Shown here piece by piece: positions 56,812 through 64,000 of a stretch of DNA of 64,000 bases. A program made the translations under genes and the position numbers. Origin of the DNA: [Mycobacterium] nativiensis (GTDB taxonomy: Bacteria; Actinomycetota; Actinomycetes; Mycobacteriales; Mycobacteriaceae); contig NZ_CP083986.1 in NCBI RefSeq assembly GCF_020172685.1, positions 1,143,760 through 1,207,759 of the forward strand. The letters are read 5' to 3'. The notes under the pieces were generated by a model. It did not search any database. It worked only from the letters and a program-made list of their open reading frames with translations, and was not told the origin of the DNA. How positions within the stretch are numbered: the first letter of the stretch is position 1; the number at the start of each line of letters is the position of its first letter.

Positions 56812-59336
56812 TGGCTCTCTCCTGCCGGCGCGGCCAGATCCACCACCATGGTCAATCCGCCGCCTGGTGTCTCGGTCGCCGAAATGGTGCCGCCCATCGC
56901 CTCGGCGAATCCTCGTGCCACCGACAGTCCCAGGCCGACACCGCTGGTGTTGTCGCGATCGCCGAGACGCTGGAACGGATCGAACACGTGCGCTTCGCCG
57001 CCCGGGGGCAGCCCGCGGCCTTCGTCGGCGACGTTGATCAGGGCCCGGTCGCCGACCCGGCCCGCTGTCACCCGCACCACGCTGTCGGAGGCGTAGCGCA
57101 GGGCGTTGTCGATCACGTTGGCCAGCACGCGCTCCAACAGGCCGGCATCGGCCATCGCCACCGTCGGACCGACCTCGACCTTCACCTGGTCCAGGCCGCC
57201 AAGTCCGAAGGTGTTGCTGCGCTTGCCGATTCCGATCAAGGCGCGTTGTACCACCTCTTCCAGGTACACCTTGGTCAACTCCGGTCGGATTACGCCGGCA
57301 GCCAGTCGCGAGGAGTCGAGCAGGTTGCCCACCAGGCCGGTGAGCTGGTCGATCGATTCCTCCACAGTAGCCAGCAGTTCGGCGGTGTCGTCGGGGGAGA
57401 AGTCGACGTCGTCAGCGCGCAGGCTCGACACCGACGCTTTGGCCGCCGCCAGCGGGGTGCGCAGGTCGTGGCTGACTGCCGACAGCAGGGAGCGCCGCAG
57501 CTCGTCGGTCCGCATCACCGCATCGGCCCGGCCGGCCTCGGCCGTCAATTCCTCCTGGCGGACCAGCCCGGCTGCCTGTCGTGCCACCACCGACAGCACC
57601 CTGCGGTCACGGGAGGCCAATTGGCGGCCGGCCATCAACATCCAGAACTCATTGTCGCCCACGTCGATTGCGGTGTCCGCGAGATCCACTGAGGTACAAG
57701 GATTCTCGCCGACAGAGGCGACCACCTCGGGGGTTGCGGTCGCCACCCGGCCCGGTACGCGTACCAGGCTCACGGAACGTTGGGTGTAGGTCTCCCGGAC
57801 CCGTTCCAGCAGGGTGTCCAGGTCCGCTCCGCGCAGCACCGACCCGGCGAACAGCGTCATCAGCTCGGCTTCGCGGGAGGCGCGCCCGGCTTCGCGGGAT
57901 CGCTTGGCCGTGCCGTCGACCAGTGCCGCCACCGCGACCGCCACCAGCAGCAGCACCACTTCGGTCACCGCCGCGTCGTGTTCGGCGATGGTGAAGTCGC
58001 CGCGCGGCGCGAGCAGAAAGTAGTTCAGCAGCACGCCAGACAGCAACGCCGAGAGCACCGCCGGAGCGATACCGCCGAGCAGGGCCACCACCAGCACCCC
58101 GACGACGAACAGCGCGCTCTGCCCGGTGTCGAGGTAGTGGTCCAGCCAACCGGCCACGATCGCGCAGACCATGCACGGGACGACGATCGCAGCCAGCCAG
58201 GAGACCGCCCGCCGCTCCCGCGGGGAGATCGACACCGCCCGGAAGCTCGGTTTGGCGTCTTCGTCGGTGACGATGTGCACGTCGATGTCGCCGGACTGCT
58301 GCACCACCGCCGCACCGACGCCCTCGTCGAGGATGCGGGCCCAGCGGGAACGCCTCGAACTGCCGATCACCAACTGGGTGGCGTTGACGTCACGAGCGAA
58401 GTCCAGTAACGCCGCAGGCACGTCATCGCCGATCACCGTGTGCAGGGACGCGCCCAGGCTGATCGCCAGTTGGCGGATCTTGCCCACCCGTGGAGCGGGT
58501 GCGACGGAATCGCCGTCGCCGCCCAGGACGTGCAGTACCAGCAGTTCGCCGCCGGCCTTCGATGCGATCCGGGAAGCCCGTCGCACCAGCGTCTCGGACT
58601 CCGGGCCTCCGGTCACCGCCGCGACGATGCGTTCCCGCGCCTCCCAGGTCTCGGTGATCTTCTTGTCGGCACGGTACTTCGTCAGTGCCGCGTCCACCTG
58701 GCCGGCCAGCCACAGCAGCGCCAGTTCGCGCAGCGCGGTCAGGGTCTCGCCGCGGAAATAGTTGGCCAGTGCCGCGTCGACCTTCTCCGGTGGATAGACG
58801 TTGCCGTGGGAGAGTCTGCGGCGCAACGCTTCCGGCGCGACGTCGATGAGTTCGATCTGCGTCGCCTGGCGCACGACAGCGTCGGGGACGGTGTCATGCT
58901 GAGTGGTGCCGGTGATCTTCGTGACAACGTCGCTGAGGCTCTCCAACTGTTGCACGTTGACCGTGGAGATCACCGTGATACCCGCGTCGAGCAATTCCTC
59001 GACGTCCATCCAGCGCTTGGTATTACGGCTGCTCGGGGCATTGGTGTGCGCGAGATCGTCGACAAGGACCACGTCGGGGTGGCGTTTCAGCACGGCGGAG
59101 ACGTCGAGTTCGTCGCCCACGGTGCCGACCGTCTCGATGCCCTCGAGCAGCTCCGCGGTCTTGCTGCGGCCGTGGGTCTCGACCGCGGCGGCGACCACAT
59201 CGGTGCCGCGGTCGGCACGGCGGTGGGCTTCGCCGAGCATCGCGTACGTCTTGCCGACGCCCGGGGACGCACCGAGATAGATGCGGAGTTCGCCGCGCTG
59301 TCTTCCAGGCTGGCTGCGCTGCATCTCGACGCTCAC
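56808..59336 (-). CDS. kdpD: KdpD sensor histidine kinase, copy paired with kdpE
   Basis: 842 aa, same domain order as the other copy: Walker A SPGVGKTYAML, VDDLAHTN (Asp where the other has Glu), stress-like domain, four membrane segments, H-box SAVSHDLRTPLA, NVIDNALRYA, GVGLGLSV. It lacks the segment between ETHGRSK and the DVSAVLKRHP region (about 10 residues shorter). It is upstream of kdpE in one operon. The start GTG 59336 is 28 bases after a PPE stop, so transcription may continue from the PE/PPE genes. Confidence 0.94.
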   Translation of the reverse strand: MSVEMQRSQPGRQRGELRIYLGASPGVGKTYAMLGEAHRRADRGTDVVAAAVETHGRSKTAELLEGIETVGTVGDELDVSAVLKRHPDVVLVDDLAHTNAPSSRNTKRWMDVEELLDAGITVISTVNVQQLESLSDVVTKITGTTQHDTVPDAVVRQATQIELIDVAPEALRRRLSHGNVYPPEKVDAALANYFRGETLTALRELALLWLAGQVDAALTKYRADKKITETWEARERIVAAVTGGPESETLVRRASRIASKAGGELLVLHVLGGDGDSVAPAPRVGKIRQLAISLGASLHTVIGDDVPAALLDFARDVNATQLVIGSSRRSRWARILDEGVGAAVVQQSGDIDVHIVTDEDAKPSFRAVSISPRERRAVSWLAAIVVPCMVCAIVAGWLDHYLDTGQSALFVVGVLVVALLGGIAPAVLSALLSGVLLNYFLLAPRGDFTIAEHDAAVTEVVLLLVAVAVAALVDGTAKRSREAGRASREAELMTLFAGSVLRGADLDTLLERVRETYTQRSVSLVRVPGRVATATPEVVASVGENPCTSVDLADTAIDVGDNEFWMLMAGRQLASRDRRVLSVVARQAAGLVRQEELTAEAGRADAVMRTDELRRSLLSAVSHDLRTPLAAAKASVSSLRADDVDFSPDDTAELLATVEESIDQLTGLVGNLLDSSRLAAGVIRPELTKVYLEEVVQRALIGIGKRSNTFGLGGLDQVKVEVGPTVAMADAGLLERVLANVIDNALRYASDSVVRVTAGRVGDRALINVADEGRGLPPGGEAHVFDPFQRLGDRDNTSGVGLGLSVARGFAEAMGGTISATETPGGGLTMVVDLAAPAGESQ

Positions 59337-59364
59337 CTGACCATCATCCCGGCAACCACCGCCG

Positions 59365-60534
59365 TCAGCCAGCGGCGACCGGCCGCACCATCACGGTGGG
59401 CTTGAACCCGTACCGCGGGTTGCTGAGGCTGGAACCGCTGCGGCCGGCCGACGCCACGCCCGGCACCCCGGCCCCGACGGTGTTGACCGCGCCCTCCTCG
59501 GCCTCGGTCCAGCCGTGGCTGACCAGGGTCGCGGCGCTCTCGGGAATCGAAGTGGCGGTGGTCGGAACGGCGGCCGGCCAACTGGACGGCACCGACAACC
59601 CGCCCACCGGGGCGGCCTGGCCGACGCCGGCCAGCACCGGCGTGCCGCCGGCCACCGCTGAAGCGGGCGCTGCCACCGAGTCCACCAGGATGGGCGGGAC
59701 CGCCGCTGCTGACGGCCCATGCGCGATGGCGATGGCACTGGCGATACCGGCGAACATGTGCCAGGCGCCGGCGTTGCTCAACGCTGCCGTGTAGGTCTGC
59801 AGCCCGTTCCAGATCCCGATGTTCTGGGTGGAATTGATGAAGTTCGACAGGAAGTCGGTCAGACCGCCCTGGGCCGGCCCGGCGGCCAACGGCGAGGCCA
59901 TGGTCTGCATCGCGCCGGGCAAGCCGGATACCAACTGCGACAGGGTGTTCTGTGCGCCACCCGCCGAGGCCTGGGCCACCGCGGCGGTCTGTCCGGCGAT
60001 GCCGGCCGGGTTGGTGCTCGGCGCCGGTGCGCTCAGCGGCTGCAGCGCCCCGGCGGCTGACGACGAGGCCGCGTAGCCGTACATCGCCATGGCGTCCTGC
60101 GCCCACATCTCGGCGTACTGGGCCTCGGTGGCCGCGATCGCCGCGGTGTTGAACCCCAGGAAGTTCGTCGCCACCAGGGCCGCGAACTGCGCCCGATTGG
60201 CAGCGACCACCGCCGGCGGCACCGTCATCGCGAACGCCGCCTCGTAAGCGGCCGCCGATGCCGACGCCTGGCCGGCGGCGTGCTCGGCCGCAGCCGCGGT
60301 GGAATTGAGCCACGCCACATACGGGCGAATCGAGGTGGCCATGGCCGTTGCCGCCGGGCCGCGCCACTCCTCATCGGTCAGCGTGGAGATCACCGACTCG
60401 TAAGAGGCCGCCGTGCTGGCCAGTTCCGCGCCGAGCGCGTTCCACGTCGCCGCAGCGCTCATCATCGGTGCGGCCCCGGCACCGGTATACATCCGTGCGG
60501 AGTTGATCTCTGGGGGCAGTAGTGCGTAGTCCAT
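59365..60534 (-). CDS. PPE-SVP protein (second gene of PE-PPE pair)
   Basis: 389 aa. The N-terminal PPE domain (about 1-160) starts [14 protein letters not shown] and has the usual YVAWLNSTAA, AMTVPPAVVAANRAQ, ATNFLGFNTAAIA and EMWAQDAMAMYGYA. SVP motif GGLSVPSSWP lies near residue 300, and the tail has YGFKPTVM. It should pair with the PE protein 44 bases upstream and be exported by ESX-5 through EspG5. Position matches the PPE15/PE8 neighbourhood beside kdp in M. tuberculosis. Confidence 0.9.
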   Translation of the reverse strand: MDYALLPPEINSARMYTGAGAAPMMSAAATWNALGAELASTAASYESVISTLTDEEWRGPAATAMATSIRPYVAWLNSTAAAAEHAAGQASASAAAYEAAFAMTVPPAVVAANRAQFAALVATNFLGFNTAAIAATEAQYAEMWAQDAMAMYGYAASSSAAGALQPLSAPAPSTNPAGIAGQTAAVAQASAGGAQNTLSQLVSGLPGAMQTMASPLAAGPAQGGLTDFLSNFINSTQNIGIWNGLQTYTAALSNAGAWHMFAGIASAIAIAHGPSAAAVPPILVDSVAAPASAVAGGTPVLAGVGQAAPVGGLSVPSSWPAAVPTTATSIPESAATLVSHGWTEAEEGAVNTVGAGVPGVASAGRSGSSLSNPRYGFKPTVMVRPVAAG

Positions 60535-60578
60535 GTCTCGAAAAATCCGTTTCCTGGCGTCGGTTTGGCTACTGGCGG

Positions 60579-61388
60579 TTAGACGACCGGCTTGCGCGGC
60601 ATCACAACCGGCTTGACGCCGTAGCGAGGCCGGCCGAATCCATAGCCGCGATCGGACGACGCGACCGCCGGTGCGCCGGCGGGCATCGTGGTGGCGCCGC
60701 GTGGCTCTGCCGCGGCCGGGCCGGCCGCAACCGTCGACCGCGGCGCCTCTGCCGCGGGTGCCGCATCGGTGCCCCAGCTCGGCGGTGCCGACATCCTCGC
60801 GTTCGAGGCGCCCTGTCCGGCGCTCGCGGCCACCGGCACGGCGCCTGGCGTGCTCTGGGCGACCAGGTTGCCCACTTCGACGTTCTCGGCGTGGTTCAAA
60901 ACGCCGGACGGGTTGGTGATGAAGCCGGTGCCCAGGCCGGAGAATACCGAGGCGGCGGAGCCCACGTTCGCCCCGTTCATAGCGGCCAAAATCGCGGAGT
61001 TGCTCGCGATTCCCCCCAGTCCGAACGTCGGGTCGGCGACGCCGGACCCGGCTCCACCGGCGGCCCCCAGCCCCGCGGTCGCGGTACCCAGTCCGGCCGC
61101 GGCCGAGTTGGCTGTCTCGGTGTAGCCGTAGGAGTCGCCGCTGGCCCGCAGGGTCTGCACGAACATCTCCTGCATCGCCGCGGCCTGGGCGCTGATCTGC
61201 TCGTAGAGGGTGCCGTAGGCGGAGAACTGGGTGGCCTGCAGCATCGAGATCTCGTCGGCGGCGGCCGGAGCCAGCCCGGTGATCGGGCCGGCGGCAGCCA
61301 CGTTTTGAGCGTTCAGTGACGCGCCGATGGTCTGCAGCTCACCGGCCGCCGAGGCCAGTGCCTCGGGGTGGGTGGTCAGGAAAGACAT
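60579..61388 (-). CDS. PE protein with SVP-like C-terminal part (PE8-like)
   Basis: 269 aa. Residues 1-95 are a PE helical hairpin (SFLTTHPEALASAAGELQTIG) ending in the type VII signal YGYTE (YxxxD/E). The C-terminal 170 residues are not PGRS; they contain a SAPPSWG element and a tail RPRYGVKPVVMPR, both echoing PPE-SVP proteins and M. tuberculosis PE8. It likely forms a dimer with the PPE encoded just downstream. Confidence 0.88.
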   Translation of the reverse strand: MSFLTTHPEALASAAGELQTIGASLNAQNVAAAGPITGLAPAAADEISMLQATQFSAYGTLYEQISAQAAAMQEMFVQTLRASGDSYGYTETANSAAAGLGTATAGLGAAGGAGSGVADPTFGLGGIASNSAILAAMNGANVGSAASVFSGLGTGFITNPSGVLNHAENVEVGNLVAQSTPGAVPVAASAGQGASNARMSAPPSWGTDAAPAAEAPRSTVAAGPAAAEPRGATTMPAGAPAVASSDRGYGFGRPRYGVKPVVMPRKPVV

Positions 61389-61469
61389 GACGACTCCTCG
61401 TGGGATACGAGCCGGCCCCAGCTGGGCTCGGTCACGGGGTCTACCTTTTCTCCCGACGAACTAAGAGTG

Positions 61470-61489
61470 AGAGCTCGTTAACGAGTTCT
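61470..61489. promoter_or_regulatory. 20-bp near-perfect palindrome before the PE8-like gene
   Basis: CTCGTTAACGAG (61474-61485) is perfect. The pairing extends to 20 bp with one mismatched pair (AGA and TCT outside). It lies in the 135-base gap between the EsxN-type gene and the PE8-like gene, suitable as an operator for the PE-PPE pair. Confidence 0.55.
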
Positions 61490-61523
61490 TTACGGTGTTG
61501 TTCGGATTATTGACGGTTTGCTT

Positions 61524-61808
61524 TCAGGCCCAGCTGGAGCCGACGGAGGCGTCGGTGTTGGCCATGTTGTTGCCGGCTGTCTGCACCTTCTGGCCGTGGG
61601 CGTTGGCCTGCTCGTAGATCACCGCGAAGTTGCGGCCCAGCTGGGTCACGAACTCCTGGCAGGCCACCGAGCCGGCGCCGCCCCAGAAGTCTCCGGCGGC
61701 GAGCACGTCGTGCACGATTGCCTGGTGCTCGGCCTCCAGGGAGGCGGCCTGGGCGCGAATCAGGGCGCCGTGGGCGTTGACGTCACCGAACTGGTAGTTG
61801 ATGGACAT
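61524..61808 (-). CDS. EsxN/EsxI-type WXG100 protein (Mtb9.9 family)
   Basis: 94 aa, exactly the family length. SINYQFGDVNAHGALIRAQ, the WxG turn in FWGGAGS, and QVQTAGNNMA then SVGSSWA. It forms a heterodimer with the QILSS-type partner encoded just upstream and is secreted by ESX-5. ATG 61808 gives the conserved N-terminus; an ATG three codons earlier is close to AGGAG. A second copy begins at 63924. Confidence 0.95.
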   Translation of the reverse strand: MSINYQFGDVNAHGALIRAQAASLEAEHQAIVHDVLAAGDFWGGAGSVACQEFVTQLGRNFAVIYEQANAHGQKVQTAGNNMANTDASVGSSWA

Positions 61809-61841
61809 GTGGATCATTACTCCTGTGGTTAGTGGTTTTGG

Positions 61842-62138
61842 TTAGCTGCTCAGGATCTGCTGCGACGCAGCTTCCTGCTGTTCATACTGGTTGGCGTCCC
61901 GGATGAGGCCGTCGCGCACGCCGTGCAGCATGTTGACGATGTTGCTGAACGCGGTCTGCATCTGGCCCATGGTGTCGTAGGACGTGCGCTCGGCCAGCCC
62001 ACCCCAGCCGGAGCCGGAAATGCTGGTCGTCGACGCCCACATGCGTCGGGCCTCGTCCTCCACGGTTTGGGCGTGGGTGTCGAAACGGCCCGCCATCGCA
62101 CGCATCGCGTCCGGATCGGTCATAAATCGTGTGGTCAT
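61842..62138 (-). CDS. EsxM/EsxJ-type WXG100 protein (QILSS family)
   Basis: 98 aa. [17 protein letters not shown], the WxG turn [22 protein letters not shown], secretion motif YEQQE and the C-terminal QILSS. It pairs with the EsxN-type protein 33 bases downstream. ATG 62138 has AAGGAGA at good spacing. In M. tuberculosis esxJ-esxI lie at the same place relative to kdp. Confidence 0.95.
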   Translation of the reverse strand: MTTRFMTDPDAMRAMAGRFDTHAQTVEDEARRMWASTTSISGSGWGGLAERTSYDTMGQMQTAFSNIVNMLHGVRDGLIRDANQYEQQEAASQQILSS

Positions 62139-62172
62139 GTGTGTCTCCTTCAATCGTTGTGTTCTTGCAGTG

Positions 62173-63393
62173 TCAGCCGGCCAGGACCGGGTGCGCGACA
62201 ACGCTTGGCTTGAACCCGTACTGGGGCACATTCCCGGTGGGTCCACCGCGTCCGCCGAAGCCGCCGATCGGCATGCCTGCCGGTATCGCCGAGGCCCCGT
62301 TTCCGGCGGCCGCACTCAACCCGGCGCCCTGCACCGCCGAGACGGTGCCGGCCGTGGTTCCGGCAACCCAGTTCTGCGGCACCGACAGCATGCCGACAGA
62401 GCCGGCCTGACCGAGGGCCGCCGAAACCGGCGCGCCGCCGAATGCCCCCAGGCCGCCGAGCCCGGCGAAGCCCGCCGAGCCGAACGACGCGACCGGGGCC
62501 ATCGCACCGACAGCGGAACCCAGCCCGCTGGCGGCCGCGGAGCCCGCGGTCCCCATCGACGACCCGGCACTGCTGCCGAGGCTGCTCAAGAAGCCGACCG
62601 CGGTCGACAACGTGCTGGCGACGTTCCAGGCGCCGGTGTTCACCATGCCGTTGATGCTGTCGGTGATCTGGCTGTTGTCGAGCAGGCCGCCCAGCATCCC
62701 CGACAGGCTTGACGTCGTCGACGACGACGAACCGGCTTGCGCCGGGGACGCCAGGCTCTGCAGCACGCTGGGCAGCGTGGAGATCAGCTGGCCGGCCTGA
62801 CCGTTACTCGCAGCGGAGGTGCCGGCGGCCTGGGTGACGGCGGCGGCCTGGCCGGCCAACCCGGCTGGGTTGGTGGTCTGGCTGGGCTCGGTGAACGGGG
62901 TCACCTGCGCTGCGGCCGCCGAGGCGCCCGCGTAGCCGTACATGGCGGCGGCGTCCTGGGCCCACATCTGCGCGTAGTGCGCCTCGGTGGCCGTGATCGC
63001 CGGGGTGTTCTGCCCCAGCAGGTTGGTCGCGACCAGCGCCGCCAGCAGGCTGCGGTTGGCCACGATCACCGGCGGGGGAACCGTCATGGCGAACGCGGTC
63101 TCGAATGCGGCGGCGGCCGCGGTGGCCTGGGCGGCGGCCTGCTCGGCCTGCGCGGCGGTGGTGTTCATCCACGCCACGTAGGGAGCGGCCGCGGCAGCCA
63201 TCGACACCGACGCCGGACCGGCCCACAGTTCGCCGGCCATCCGGGCGATCACCGCCTGGTAGGCGGCGGCGGTCGACCCCAATTCCGCGGCCAGGCCACG
63301 CCAGGCCGTGGCGGCGGCCATCAGCGGCGCCGCTCCCGGTCCGGTGTACATCCAGGCGGAGTTGATCTCGGGCGGCAACGCCCCAAATTCCAT
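62173..63393 (-). CDS. PPE-SVP protein, upstream of esx pair
   Basis: 406 aa. The PPE domain starts [16 protein letters not shown] and includes [35 protein letters not shown] and [18 protein letters not shown] motif GMLSVPQNW lies near residue 340, with the C-terminal [10 protein letters not shown] Ser/Gly-rich middle separates them. It follows the 99-aa PE by about 30 bases, making a PE-PPE pair ahead of the esx genes. ATG 63396 is an equal alternative start. Confidence 0.9.
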   Translation of the reverse strand: MEFGALPPEINSAWMYTGPGAAPLMAAATAWRGLAAELGSTAAAYQAVIARMAGELWAGPASVSMAAAAAPYVAWMNTTAAQAEQAAAQATAAAAAFETAFAMTVPPPVIVANRSLLAALVATNLLGQNTPAITATEAHYAQMWAQDAAAMYGYAGASAAAAQVTPFTEPSQTTNPAGLAGQAAAVTQAAGTSAASNGQAGQLISTLPSVLQSLASPAQAGSSSSTTSSLSGMLGGLLDNSQITDSINGMVNTGAWNVASTLSTAVGFLSSLGSSAGSSMGTAGSAAASGLGSAVGAMAPVASFGSAGFAGLGGLGAFGGAPVSAALGQAGSVGMLSVPQNWVAGTTAGTVSAVQGAGLSAAAGNGASAIPAGMPIGGFGGRGGPTGNVPQYGFKPSVVAHPVLAG

Positions 63394-63424
63394 CATGGTG
63401 TGAGATCCGTTGTGCGGGCTGGAC

Positions 63425-63724
63425 CTAGCGGGCCGCGATCGCGTTGGCGGCCTCGGTGGCCGCGTACGATCCGGCGCTGGTCTCCAGCGTGGTGACGAAC
63501 ATCTGGTGAATCGCATTCGCCTGGGCACTGACCGCTTGGTACAGGCCGGCGTGCGCCACGAACTGGGCGGCGGTCAACGCCGACACCGGGTCCGCTGCTG
63601 CGGGAACCACACCGGTGGTCGCCGCGGCGGCTGCCGCGTTCTGGGCGGCCATTGCCGCGCCGATACCGGTCAATTCGCCGGCCGCGGACGTCAGCTCTGC
63701 AGGCTGCGCGCTCACGAACGACAT
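63425..63724 (-). CDS. Single-domain PE protein
   Basis: 99 aa, only the PE hairpin: [22 protein letters not shown], then the second helix ending YAATEAANA with YxxxE. This is the short ESX-5 PE type (PE18/PE19-like). It begins the PE-PPE-esx-esx run. ATG 63724 has AGGAGA six to seven bases upstream. Confidence 0.93.
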   Translation of the reverse strand: MSFVSAQPAELTSAAGELTGIGAAMAAQNAAAAAATTGVVPAAADPVSALTAAQFVAHAGLYQAVSAQANAIHQMFVTTLETSAGSYAATEAANAIAAR

Positions 63725-63864
63725 CGCTGTCTCCTAACCCATCGAGCCGGCAGGGTGCCGGCTACGAAATCCACCGTGCCGCAGCGATGCTCGGTTGGCA
63801 GCGACCCTTACGCCCTCTTTACGGCGCCGAGTCGAACCTTGATGGGTCCTTGATGTCGGAAACA

Positions 63865-63903
63865 CAAAAGCCGGCGCAGCCCCCTCTGCTGCGCCGGCTT
63901 TTG
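63865..63903 (-). terminator. Strong intrinsic terminator of the second EsxN-type gene
   Basis: A 16-bp stem (63865-63880 with 63888-63903; core AAAGCCGGCGCAG) and seven-base loop flank A/T runs on both strands. It lies 20 bases past the EsxN-type stop and before the PE promoter. It separates two transcription units. The remaining bases of the gap 63725-63923 hold presumptive promoter sequence; no gene is seen. Confidence 0.9.
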
Positions 63904-63923
63904 CCTGGTATTCAGTTGTGCGG

Positions 63924-64000
63924 TTACGCCCAGCTGGAGCCGACGGAGGCGTCGGTGTTGGCCATGTTGTTGCCGGCGGTCTGGACTTTTTGGCCGTGTG
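63924..64000 (-). CDS. Second EsxN-type WXG100 gene, cut by window end
   Basis: Only the last 24 codons are present (HGQKVQTAGNNMA…SVGSSWA, stop TAA). The protein end is identical to that of the complete copy at 61524-61808. The DNA matches for about 50 bases, then shows several silent changes. This is a recent paralogue, showing that the esx module is duplicated. Confidence 0.93.
   Translation of the reverse strand, partial: HGQKVQTAGNNMANTDASVGSSWA

Overview
The window is about 64 kb of high-GC DNA from the chromosome of a slow-growing-type Mycobacterium (sensu lato). The evidence is gene content and order. It follows the Mycobacterium tuberculosis Rv0996 to Rv1040c backbone: glpR, pat, an Rv0999-like gene, alkB-like, pmt, rsmI, pabB, metS, tatD, rpfB, ksgA, ispE, pks16, pth, rplY, lpqT, prsA, glmU, mfd, mazG, lpqU, eno, ftsB-like, DUF501, ppx, kdpFABC/DE, then an ESX-5a-type esx/PE/PPE cluster. 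Synteny and family calls come from memory of these proteins; no search was run.

Layout. 1-5 kb: the end of glpR, tRNA-Ala, and three TetR-controlled or divergent pairs (ferritin-like oxygenase, EcsC, SRPBCC). 5-12 kb: gdhA, the cAMP-binding acetyltransferase pat, a lipoprotein, AlkB-like, Pmt and RsmI. 12-19 kb: an MpaB-type oxygenase with its TetR, pabB, an ECF41-type sigma factor in operon with an FAD oxidoreductase, metS, tatD. 19-28 kb: the rpfB-ksgA-ispE group, interrupted by a Ser/Thr kinase and a PE-PPE-domain hydrolase, then pks16, pth, rplY. 28-35 kb: an SDR, a DUF1254 lipoprotein, a hemophore-like pair, then the lpqT-arsC-prsA-glmU strand and tRNA-Gln. 35-48 kb: TetR, mfd-mazG, an orphan PPE-PPW protein, an anti-sigma/SigC open frame, lpqU, eno, ftsB-like, DUF501, ppx. 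48-59 kb: kdpFABC with its own kdpD, an MPT63-like gene, and a second, oppositely oriented kdpD-kdpE pair. 59-64 kb: PE/PPE/Esx genes of the ESX-5 type, ending inside a second EsxN-type gene.

How the genes work together. Core housekeeping dominates: translation quality and rRNA modification (metS, pth, rplY, rsmI, ksgA), envelope precursors (glmU, prsA, ispE, rpfB, pmt), folate (pabB), repair (mfd, AlkB) and glycolysis (eno). Accessory regulation lies in insertions relative to M. tuberculosis. Many genes show the mycobacterial leaderless signature, a TAnnnT hexamer 6-8 bases before an ATG or GTG. Several divergent pairs have overlapping -10 hexamers in gaps of only 20-25 bp.

The strongest second-look items are four. 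An uninterrupted reading frame joins a membrane anti-sigma factor to SigC and has an internal leaderless start for free SigC. There are two KdpD sensor kinases but only one KdpE. The ECF41 operon carries a good match to its own promoter class. Two long, near-perfect inverted repeats lie at operon ends. No CRISPR array, prophage or complete insertion sequence was seen.
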